The notes under the pieces: generated by a model | Told to the model about the DNA's origin: nothing | The model's database searches: none | Seen by the model: the letters and a program-made list of their open reading frames with translations, nothing else | Program-made: the position numbers and the translations under genes | Origin: Anaerozeibacter quisquiliarum | GTDB taxonomy: Bacteria; Bacillota; Clostridia; Christensenellales; Aristaeellaceae | NCBI GenBank assembly: GCA_051162045.1 | Contig: JBISDI010000008.1 | Reading direction: 5' to 3' (one strand) | DNA length: 64,000 nucleotides | Part shown: one piece after another, positions 15,448 to 21,891 of the stretch | How positions within the stretch are numbered: the stretch's first letter is position 1 | Layout of the letters: each line of letters opens with the position of its first letter

Positions 15448-15691
15448 CGCGCGGGGCCTCGAAATCTTCCCGTCCGCCCGCTTCGCGGACTGCCGGACGG
15501 GAAGCGATTCCGAGTCGGTCGGCTGCGGCCCTCCTTGGTCGGAATCGCAGTCACGCCCTTCGTACACGCCTGCGGGCACGCTCCGGGAGGACTGCGGCCC
15601 TCCCGGACGCTCCCGGATAGAGAGCGGAGGACGGATGGTGAGGATGAACCCCCGTTGATCGTGGGGTTATAATACAAGGAGGTCAGGAATC
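15448..15691 (+). repeat. Intergenic hairpin cluster between glmE and mal
   Basis: Several strong hairpins lie here: CTTCCCGTCCG (from about 15468) with CGGACGGGAAG (to about 15504), GCGATTCCGA (from about 15504) with TCGGAATCGC (to about 15548), and a CCGGGAGG / CCTCCCGG pair near 15583-15605. Two apices carry GGCTGCGGCC (15521-15530) or GACTGCGGCC (15590-15599), shared with the other intergenic elements. A TATAAT-like box at about 15669-15674 precedes the mal ribosome site, but I see no good -35 partner. No gene. Confidence 0.55.
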
Positions 15692-16957
15692 ATGAAGATC
15701 ATCGACGTCATTTGCTCGCCCGGACGCACCGGGTTCTTCTTCGACGATCAGCAGGCGATCAAGAAGGGCGCGCGGGCCGATGGTTCGGCCTATGTCGGCG
15801 AGCCGGTCACCAAGGGCTTCAGCGCGGTGCGACAGGCCGGCGAGTCGATCTCGGTGATGCTGCTGCTTGAGGATGGCCAGGTGGCCTACGGCGACTGCGC
15901 CGCGGTGCAGTATTCGGGCACGGGCGGGCGCGACCCGCTGTTCCTGGCCGGCGATTTCATCAAGGTGATCGACAGCCACGTGAAGCCGCTGCTTGTGGAC
16001 CGCGAGGCCGACTCGTTCAAGAAGTTGTGCCAGGAGTTGGACGAGATCGAGGTGGACGGCAAGAAGCTGCACACTGCGATTCGCTATGGCGTCAGCCAGG
16101 CGATTCTGGACGCGGTCGCGCGCGCGCAGCACCGGCTGATGTGCGAGGTGGTGGCCGAGGAATACGGCACGAATGTCTCCAGCCGCCTGATCCCGATCTT
16201 TACCCAGTCGGGCGACGCCCGATACGACAATGCCGACAAGATGATTATGAAGCACGCGGACGTGCTGCCGCACGCGCTTATCAACCACGTGGCGACCAAG
16301 CTGGGCGAGCACGGCGAAAGGCTGATCAAGTACGTCGAATGGCTGCGGGACCGCATCATTCAGTTGCGCACGGACGAGCAGTACAGGCCCGTCCTGCACA
16401 TCGACGTGTACGGCACGATCGGGTTGATCCTCGGCAACAACAACTACAAGGGCATGGCCGACTACTTGAGCGAGCTTGCGGAGGCGGCCTACCCGTTCAA
16501 GCTGCGCATCGAGGGCCCGATGGACGCGGGCAGCCGCGAAGCGCAGATGGTCGCGCTGCGCGAGTTGCGCAAGGAAATCGACGCGCGCGAGATCGCCGTC
16601 GAACTGGTCGCCGACGAGTGGTGCAACACCTACGAGGACGTGGTGTACTTCACCGACAACCAGGCCGGGCACATGGTGCAAATCAAGACGCCGGATCTGG
16701 GCGGCATCGACAATACGATCAAGGCGGTGCTCTACTGCAAGGCGCACGGCATGGGCGCGTACCAGGGCGGCACCTGCAACGAGACCGACCGCTCGGCGCA
16801 GGTCTGCGTACACGTAGCCATGGCCACCCACCCCGTTCAGATTCTGGCCAAGCCGGGCATGGGCGTGGACGAGGGCTATATGATCGTCTACAATGAGATG
16901 CAGCGAATTCTCGCGTATCGCAAGGCGCGCGGGCCGCGGTATAACCCGGTTAGATAG
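15692..16957 (+). CDS. mal: Methylaspartate ammonia-lyase
   Basis: The product (421 aa; the clostridial enzyme is about 413) removes ammonia from 3-methylaspartate to give mesaconate. It is an enolase-superfamily member. The catalytic lysine is Lys332 in MVQIKTPDLGG, and metal ligands fall in the HIDVYG, RIEGPMD and ELVADEWCN stretches at the ends of barrel strands. The ATG at 15692 follows AAGGAGG. Together with glmS, glmL and glmE this gives the first two steps of the methylaspartate route of glutamate fermentation. Mesaconate hydratase and citramalate lyase are not in the window. Confidence 0.95.
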   Translation: MKIIDVICSPGRTGFFFDDQQAIKKGARADGSAYVGEPVTKGFSAVRQAGESISVMLLLEDGQVAYGDCAAVQYSGTGGRDPLFLAGDFIKVIDSHVKPLLVDREADSFKKLCQELDEIEVDGKKLHTAIRYGVSQAILDAVARAQHRLMCEVVAEEYGTNVSSRLIPIFTQSGDARYDNADKMIMKHADVLPHALINHVATKLGEHGERLIKYVEWLRDRIIQLRTDEQYRPVLHIDVYGTIGLILGNNNYKGMADYLSELAEAAYPFKLRIEGPMDAGSREAQMVALRELRKEIDAREIAVELVADEWCNTYEDVVYFTDNQAGHMVQIKTPDLGGIDNTIKAVLYCKAHGMGAYQGGTCNETDRSAQVCVHVAMATHPVQILAKPGMGVDEGYMIVYNEMQRILAYRKARGPRYNPVR

Positions 16958-17018
16958 AGGAAGGAAGGCGACACCCCGCCTGCGGGCATCCCTCCGGGGA
17001 GGGAATGGAGAATGTTAA

Positions 17019-17054
17019 GGGGGCTGCGGCGCTTTTCATGGCGTCGCAGCCCCC
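17019..17054. terminator. Terminator hairpin between mal and metQ
   Basis: GGGGGCTGCG (17019-17028) pairs with CGCAGCCCCC (17045-17054), with a partly paired inner GCGC/GCG part. It lies between convergent genes. It has no long T run, so it may work from stem strength or Rho. Confidence 0.6.
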
Positions 17055-17073
17055 TGATGTCAACCTGTGCGCG

Positions 17074-17898
17074 TTACTTTACCTCGAACGCCGGGATCAC
17101 GCCGCCCTTATAGGTGTCGCTGGTCAGCACGAAGTCGGCGACCTTTTTCGAGCACAGCACGCTTTCGAGGTCCTTGACCCACTGGGCATCTTGATCCGCC
17201 TGGCGAATCACGACGTAGTTGGTGTAGACCTTGCCGGCTTCGCTGTCGGCGGCTTCGAGGTAGATGGCGTCGGTGGCCGGGCTGAGCCCCGCGTCCAGCG
17301 CGAAGTTGCCGTTGATGACCGCAAGGTCCACGTCGTTCAGCGTCGAGGGGATCAGGTTGGCGTCCATCTCGCGGATGTCCAGGTTTTTCGGATTCTCGAC
17401 GATGTCGAGCGCGGTCACCGAGGAGTCGGGCGTCGTGCCCTTGGGCAGTACAATCAGCCCGGCCGACTCGAGCAGCAGCAGCGCGCGGGTCTCGTTGGAG
17501 GGGTCGTTGGTGACCGCGATTACGCCGCCGTCGCTCAGCGCCTCGATCGAGTTCACGCGGCCGGCGTAGATGCCGTAAGGCTCATAGTGCACGCCGATCG
17601 CCGCGACCAACTGCTCGGACTCGGGAACCGTGGCGTTATAGGCGCTAAGATAGGGAATGTGCTGGAAGTAGTTGGCATTCAGCTCGCCGGTGGCCAGCGC
17701 CGGGTTGGGCAGCGGGTACTCGGTGAAGGTGATGATTTCCAGATCGTAGCCCAGCGCGTCGAAGTCGGGCTTAATCAGCTCCAGAATCTCCTGGTGCGGC
17801 GAGGGGGTCGCGCCGATGACGATCTTCTCGGCGGCGAACGCGGGGGAAACCGACAGGATCAGGCCGAGCGCCAACAAAACGGACAACAGCTTCTTCAT
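17074..17898 (-). CDS. metQ: Methionine ABC transporter, substrate-binding protein
   Basis: A 274-aa NlpA/MetQ-family binding protein that should capture D/L-methionine outside the cell and deliver it to MetI. The N-terminus is a clear signal peptide (hydrophobic residues 4-20) ending SPAFAA, with a signal peptidase I-type AFA site. There is no lipobox cysteine, although MetQ of Gram-positive bacteria is normally a lipoprotein. The body has family marks (IVIGATPSPHQEIL, YFQHIPYL, AVTNDPSNETRALLLL). It is the last gene of metN-metI-metQ and ends facing mal. Confidence 0.92.
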   Translation of the reverse strand: MKKLLSVLLALGLILSVSPAFAAEKIVIGATPSPHQEILELIKPDFDALGYDLEIITFTEYPLPNPALATGELNANYFQHIPYLSAYNATVPESEQLVAAIGVHYEPYGIYAGRVNSIEALSDGGVIAVTNDPSNETRALLLLESAGLIVLPKGTTPDSSVTALDIVENPKNLDIREMDANLIPSTLNDVDLAVINGNFALDAGLSPATDAIYLEAADSEAGKVYTNYVVIRQADQDAQWVKDLESVLCSKKVADFVLTSDTYKGGVIPAFEVK

Positions 17899-17966
17899 GG
17901 GGATACCTCCTCAAATTATTGCGATACAACAGAAAATCTATATGAAGCGGACGATGCCGCTTGGTA

Positions 17967-18629
17967 TCAACGCCGCCGGTGGTCGCTCACGCGGGTCAGG
18001 ATGCCGCCCACGATTTGAAACAGCTGCACCAGCACGACCAGGGCGATCGAGGCAAAGTACATCACGCCGTATTCGCGCCGATTGAGGCCGTAGGTGATGG
18101 CGATCTTGCCCAGTCCGTCGCCGCCGGCCGCGCCCGCCATGGCGGTGTAGGCCAGGATCGTGGTCACGCAGATGGCCGCGCCGTTAATCAGCGAGGGCAG
18201 GGCCTCGGGCAGCAGCACCTTCCGGATGATCTCAAACGTCGACGAGCCCATCGACTGCGCGGCCTCGATCGTGCCTGAGTCCACCTCCTTGAGCGCGCCC
18301 TCGACCATGCGCGCCACAAACGGGAAGGCGCTGACCGTGAGCGGGAAGATGATCGATCGGGTGCCGATCGCGGTGCCCATCACGACGCGGGTGACCGGGA
18401 ACAGCATCACCAGCAGGATCAAGAACGGCACCGAGCGCAGGAAGTTGACGATCGCGCCGAGCACGGCGTTGAGCGTCGGGGACTCCTTGATGTGGCCCTT
18501 GCCGGTGATGACCAGCAGTACGCCCAGCGGCAGGCCGACCAGGTAGGCGAGGATGGCCGAGGGCAGCGTCATGTACAGCGTGTCGGCGACGCCCTGCGCG
18601 ACCAGCGCCCAGATGTTGTCCATCGTCAT
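17967..18629 (-). CDS. metI: Methionine ABC transporter, permease
   Basis: The product (220 aa) is the MetI membrane subunit with about five transmembrane helices. The ABC-coupling EAA loop is visible as EAAQSMGSSTFEIIRKVLLPEALPS-type sequence around residues 130-155. It forms the homodimeric methionine channel with MetN on the cytoplasmic side. The ATG at 18629 overlaps the metN stop in an ATGA junction; a second ATG two codons later is also possible. Length is usual for the family. Confidence 0.93.
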   Translation of the reverse strand: MTMDNIWALVAQGVADTLYMTLPSAILAYLVGLPLGVLLVITGKGHIKESPTLNAVLGAIVNFLRSVPFLILLVMLFPVTRVVMGTAIGTRSIIFPLTVSAFPFVARMVEGALKEVDSGTIEAAQSMGSSTFEIIRKVLLPEALPSLINGAAICVTTILAYTAMAGAAGGDGLGKIAITYGLNRREYGVMYFASIALVVLVQLFQIVGGILTRVSDHRRR

Positions 18630-19639
18630 TTGGCGTGCACCTCCTCGACGGTCAAACCCATTTCGGTCAACCCCTTGACCAGCTTTTCCCGGTCTGAGTA
18701 GGATTCGGGCAGCTCGAGCAGCATTTGCCCGTAGGCCTTGCCGCCAATCCGGTGCATGTTCGCCGACAGGATGTTGACCGGCATTTGGTGCTTGAGCACG
18801 AAGTCGGACAGCATCGGGGCGTTGCGGCTCTGCCCGTCGAACACGATGCGCAAGGCCTGGGTGATTTCGTCCTCGTTCTCCTGCTGGATGACCCCGAACA
18901 GCCGCCGCCCGGCCGCGCTCTTGGTGTGGGTGAACACCTGGTCCACGCCGCCTTCCTCGACGATCGAGCCGCCGTCGATGATCGTGACCATGTTGCAAAT
19001 TTGACGGATGACCGCCATCTCGTGGGTGATTAGCACGATCGTGATGCCCATGCGCTGGTTGATGTCCTGAAGCAGCTTGAGGATCGATTGGGTGGTCATC
19101 GGGTCGAGCGCCGAGGTGGCCTCGTCGCACAGCAGCACCTCGGGGTTCAGCGCCAGCGCGCGGGCGATTGCCACCCGCTGCTTCTGTCCGCCCGACAGCT
19201 GTGACGGGTAGGCGCGCGCCTTGCCCGTCAGCCCCACGATCTCGAGCAACTCCTTCACGCGCTTGTTGGCCTCGGCGCGGGGCACGCCCGCGATTTCGAG
19301 CGGATAGCGCACATTGCGGGAGACATTGCGCTGCATGAGCAGCCCGAACTGCTGGAAAATCATGCTGACCCGTTTGCGCATGACGCCGAGCTCACGGCCG
19401 GAAAGCTCCAGCACGTTCTGCCCGTCGATGAAGATACGCCCCTCGGTCGGCGTGTCCAGCCGGTTGATGCAGCGGATCAGCGTGGATTTGCCCGCGCCGC
19501 TCATGCCGATGATGCCGTGGATGTCGCCGCGCCTCACCGTCAGATTCACGCCGCTGAGCGCCGTCACCGCTTCCGCGCCGCTGCCGTAGACCTTCGACAG
19601 CCCCTCGATGCGAATCATGGGCTCGCCCGTTTCAGCCAA
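18626..19639 (-). CDS. metN: Methionine ABC transporter, ATP-binding protein
   Basis: A 337-aa ATPase with Walker A GMSGAGKSTL, signature LSGGQKQRVA, Walker B EVLLCDEATSALD and the H-loop LITHEMAV. A C-terminal ACT-like NIL domain (about residues 260-335) in this family binds methionine and inhibits transport. I chose TTG 19639 because GGAGGG lies six bases upstream; the ATG at 19645 directly abuts that site, and ATG 19618 has only a weak one. Expression is expected to depend on the methionine-rich leader and terminator just upstream. Confidence 0.93.
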   Translation of the reverse strand: MAETGEPMIRIEGLSKVYGSGAEAVTALSGVNLTVRRGDIHGIIGMSGAGKSTLIRCINRLDTPTEGRIFIDGQNVLELSGRELGVMRKRVSMIFQQFGLLMQRNVSRNVRYPLEIAGVPRAEANKRVKELLEIVGLTGKARAYPSQLSGGQKQRVAIARALALNPEVLLCDEATSALDPMTTQSILKLLQDINQRMGITIVLITHEMAVIRQICNMVTIIDGGSIVEEGGVDQVFTHTKSAAGRRLFGVIQQENEDEITQALRIVFDGQSRNAPMLSDFVLKHQMPVNILSANMHRIGGKAYGQMLLELPESYSDREKLVKGLTEMGLTVEEVHAK

Positions 19640-19660
19640 GATCATCCCTCCGATTCATAC

Positions 19661-19689
19661 AAAAAAACGGCAGACCTTGCGATCTGCCG
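19661..19689 (-). terminator. Attenuator terminator before metN
   Basis: On the minus strand CGGCAGA (19689-19683) pairs with TCTGCCG (19674-19668), followed by seven T (19667-19661). It stands 22 bases before the metN start. Confidence 0.88.
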
Positions 19690-19708
19690 ACATTGCCCCA
19701 TAAACAGG

Positions 19709-19819
19709 CTAAAGGCGGACGTTGCGCAGGCCACGAGGTGCGAAAACGAACATGCCGCCGCAAGTGCGACGCATGTTCGTGGGCATCATCATGGCGTTTA
19801 CGAAGAGCGTTGCCTTCAT
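19709..19819 (-). CDS. Met-rich leader peptide (36 aa)
   Basis: The frame runs from ATG 19819 to TAG 19709. The peptide begins MKATLFVNAMMMPTNMRR and has Met at 1, 10, 11, 12, 16 and 23, with three consecutive Met codons at 19792-19784. GAAGGGAG lies 11 bases upstream of the start. It is too short and too methionine-rich for an ordinary protein, and it lies between a strong promoter and a terminator ahead of a methionine transporter. The VNxMMM...NMRR core resembles VNMMRMGMRR in the metY leader. Confidence 0.78.
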   Translation of the reverse strand: MKATLFVNAMMMPTNMRRTCGGMFVFAPRGLRNVRL

Positions 19820-19858
19820 TGCTGCGCAATCTCCCTTCCTCAGTGTTACGTTTTGGCC

Positions 19859-19887
19859 ATTCTACAGCAGTGGGAACGGGTTGTCAA
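19859..19887 (-). promoter_or_regulatory. Promoter of the metNIQ leader
   Basis: Minus strand TTGACA (19887-19882), 17-base spacer, TAGAAT (19864-19859). The predicted start near 19852 gives a 33-base lead to the leader peptide start. Confidence 0.82.
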
Positions 19888-19888
19888 G

Positions 19889-20620
19889 TTAAATGTCCTC
19901 GATCAGCGTGCTCAGGCCCTGCACCTTGGACAGCGCGTCCCATGGTGTGATGAGGCCGAGCAGCGCGCCCGACTCGTCGCCGGTATCGGTGATGAAGATC
20001 ACCGCGACGCGCTTGCGCTTCTTGATGTCGGCTTCGAACGCGCGCTTGACGTCCATGTAGGTGGCCGCAGGCGGCATGAACAGAAACCGCTCGGTCATGT
20101 GTTTCTCGATCGGCAGAAACGCACGGAAATCCGACAGGCGGGTGTTTTCATCGATCGCGCTGCCCGGATGCGCGGCCAGGTAGGAGAACACCGTCGAAAC
20201 GCTGAACACGCCCCTGAATGCGCCCCCGTCGTACACCGGGATGTGGGAGAACCCCCGCTGCTGCATGTCGCGCATCAGCCGGATCGCGGCGAAATCCATC
20301 CGCGCGCGCATCACGCCTTCCACTCCGGTCGCAAACGTCAGCGCGCGCAGCGGTTTTTTCAGCTCCTCGACGATCTCGCGCAGCGCGCCTACGATCGCCT
20401 CGCTCGGCTCGACCACCGCGCTGTCGTCGCCCGCGGCGTTGTGGGTCAGGATGTTGCGGATCTCCCGGCACAGGTTCAGCCGGTCGCGAAACGGCAGGCT
20501 GTCGTCGTCGTGCAAATACTCCATGACCACGCTGCCGGTGGTTCGCAGCGAGCGGGCGTACTTATTTTCGAGGGCTTCCTCGAGTTGGCGGTACAATAGC
20601 AAAAACTCCTCGGAGCGCAT
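19889..20620 (-). CDS. CBS-domain protein with HEPN-like N-terminus
   Basis: A 243-aa soluble protein. Residues about 85-235 form two CBS domains (for example GFSHIPVYDGGAFRGVFSVSTVF and VAVIFITDTGDESGALLGLITPWDAL), which usually sense adenine nucleotides. Residues 1-70 are helical and contain REIRNILTHN, an R-x4-H arrangement like the catalytic motif of HEPN ribonucleases and DUF4145-type domains. No partner antitoxin is evident. ATG 20620 follows GGGAGGG. The 3' end lies next to the metN leader promoter and the gene is divergent from udk. CBS assignment is firm; HEPN is only suggested. Confidence 0.75.
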   Translation of the reverse strand: MRSEEFLLLYRQLEEALENKYARSLRTTGSVVMEYLHDDDSLPFRDRLNLCREIRNILTHNAAGDDSAVVEPSEAIVGALREIVEELKKPLRALTFATGVEGVMRARMDFAAIRLMRDMQQRGFSHIPVYDGGAFRGVFSVSTVFSYLAAHPGSAIDENTRLSDFRAFLPIEKHMTERFLFMPPAATYMDVKRAFEADIKKRKRVAVIFITDTGDESGALLGLITPWDALSKVQGLSTLIEDI

Positions 20621-20677
20621 CTTTACAAACCCTCCCAAGCCAGATATACTGATACCGACATAGGTCATAAAGGGGCG

Positions 20678-21298
20678 ATGTTTGTGCTCACCATCGGCAT
20701 ATGCGGCGCGTCGGGCAGCGGCAAGAGCACGTTGTCGGCCGCGCTGGCGCGCGCGATCGATCAGCAGTGCATCTTGCTGGCGCAAGACAGCTACTACAAA
20801 AACCACCTGGAACTGCCGTTCCACCAGCGCGAGCGGATCAATTACGACGAGCCCGACGCGTTCGAGCACGATTCGCTGCTCCAAGACCTGCGTTCGCTCA
20901 AGGCCGGCCGTGCGATCACCCGCAAGGCCTACGACTACACCCAGCACCTGCGCTGCGATTCAGGCGAACTGATCGAGCCCAAGGACGTCATCATCCTCGA
21001 AGGCATCCACTGCTTCTACGACGAGGCGGTGCGCGCCGAGCTCGACTTCAAGATCTACATCCGCGTCGACCCCGACATCTGCCTTTTGCGGCGCGTCAAG
21101 CGCGACATCATCAAGCGCGGCCGTCACATCGAGGGCATCGCCCAGCAGTACATGACCACCGTCAAGCCCATGTACGAGCGCTACATCCGCGGCTACATCG
21201 ACTACGCCGACGTGATCGTGGCCGGCGGCGGCAAGAACAAGCGCATCGTGGACATCCTGGCGTGCTACATCAACAGCGGCCGCCTGGGGGGATTATAG
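20678..21298 (+). CDS. udk: Uridine kinase
   Basis: The product (206 aa) phosphorylates uridine and cytidine with ATP or GTP for pyrimidine salvage. The Walker A loop GICGASGSGKST is at residues 7-18. The family stretch LAQDSYYKNH and nucleoside-contact NYDEPDAFEHDSL follow, then the DVIILEGIHCF strand and the R-rich lid RRVKRDIIKRGRH. Length and order are those of the Udk/UPRT-like kinase family. It stands alone, divergent from the CBS protein, and is followed directly by the remains of an ArsC-like gene. Confidence 0.92.
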   Translation: MFVLTIGICGASGSGKSTLSAALARAIDQQCILLAQDSYYKNHLELPFHQRERINYDEPDAFEHDSLLQDLRSLKAGRAITRKAYDYTQHLRCDSGELIEPKDVIILEGIHCFYDEAVRAELDFKIYIRVDPDICLLRRVKRDIIKRGRHIEGIAQQYMTTVKPMYERYIRGYIDYADVIVAGGGKNKRIVDILACYINSGRLGGL

Positions 21299-21301
21299 CA
21301 T

Positions 21302-21490
21302 GTGATCGCGATCTGTGTCTACAAGCGCGTTTCCGAGGCGCAAAAGGCCGGGCGCTTCTTCAAGGAGCGCGGCGTGAAATTCCAGACGGTGGACGTGTAG
21401 GAGAAGGGGGCCGGGGAAGAAGGAGCTTCAACTGTTTGCGCAGGGGTCGGGCTTTCAGACGTGCGAGGACAGCATCCCGGGCGCGCCGGC
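21302..21490 (+). pseudogene. Broken ArsC/Spx-family gene
   Basis: From GTG 21302 the reading VIAICVYKRVSEAQKAGRFF and KERGVKFQTVDV resembles the N-terminus of ArsC-like (YffB/Spx-type) proteins, which typically read ...KKAERYFKERGIKFQFIDLKEKG. A TAG stop stands at 21398-21400, where a Lys codon would be expected. It is followed in frame by EKG, and the similarity then continues one frame over from about 21417 (KKELQLFAQGSGFQTCEDS). The redox Cys near the N-terminus also appears to be replaced. Read as a decayed gene with a stop and a frameshift. The limits are approximate. Confidence 0.6.
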
Positions 21491-21521
21491 TGTGAGTCGG
21501 GTGAATTTAACCGTATCTTCG

Positions 21522-21550
21522 TTGATTTGCGCGCGGCGTGCCGGTATAAT
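21522..21550 (+). promoter_or_regulatory. Promoter of the second T-box
   Basis: TTGATT (21522-21527), 17-base spacer, TATAAT (21545-21550), inside the tail of the decayed ArsC-like gene. Confidence 0.8.
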
Positions 21551-21557
21551 TTCACAC

Positions 21558-21842
21558 AATCGCATATAAACGCGACGATCGGGAGCATGGGCTTCAGGCG
21601 TCCTTTCACAGAGAGCCGCCGTTCGCTGCGAGGCGGCAAAGGACCGAAACCCTACTGACCCGTGAGCGGTCGGCTGAACGGATGCCCGCGGGGCGCCAAG
21701 TAGGCTGGAACGGCTTCCTCCGTTACCGGGACGCGCACTCAGGGCAACCTGGCTGCGTCAGAGCGGCCGCGCATATCGCGGCAAGGAAAGTGGTACCGCG
21801 GATCGAAACCATCCGTCTTTCAGGCATGAAGGGCGGTTTTTT
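21558..21842 (+). promoter_or_regulatory. T-box riboswitch upstream of the TIM-barrel/acyl-CoA synthetase gene
   Basis: The conserved T-box AAAGTGGTACCGCGG is at 21787-21801. It is followed by a terminator, CCGTCTTTCA (21813-21822) with TGAAGGGCGG (21827-21836) and T6. Stem I features lie at 21608-21680 (AGAGAGCCGCC...GGCGGCAAAGGACCGAA). The UGGU bulge calls for a tRNA with A73. ACC (Thr) directly after GAA, or UAC (Tyr) at 21653-21655, are possible specifiers; I cannot decide between them. The gene controlled is not an aminoacyl-tRNA synthetase or an amino-acid biosynthesis gene, which is unusual. Confidence 0.88.
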
Positions 21843-21891
21843 GTTGCCCTGATGCCGGGGAGGCCAAGATAAGACGCAAGGAGAGACGCCC

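Larger units (their letters stand above)
19661..19852 (-). promoter_or_regulatory. Methionine leader-peptide transcription attenuator (metNIQ)
   Basis: Minus-strand leader RNA with a Met-rich reading frame and then an intrinsic terminator. Just before the start codon, TTGCGCAG (19829-19822) is the exact complement of CTGCGCAA (19729-19722) near the end of the reading frame. A further 9-bp hairpin, CGAACATGC (19779-19771) with GCATGTTCG (19755-19747), begins two codons after the Met triplet, so a ribosome stalled there would cover its 5' arm. The antiterminator partner of the terminator is less clear by eye than in the metY leader. The layout matches that leader; the mechanism is inferred. Confidence 0.8.

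Noticed and set aside
21602..21680. tRNA gene inside the spacer after udk
   Set aside because: The stem-rich sequence is explained by T-box stem I, and no T-psi-C arm or acceptor stem can be drawn.
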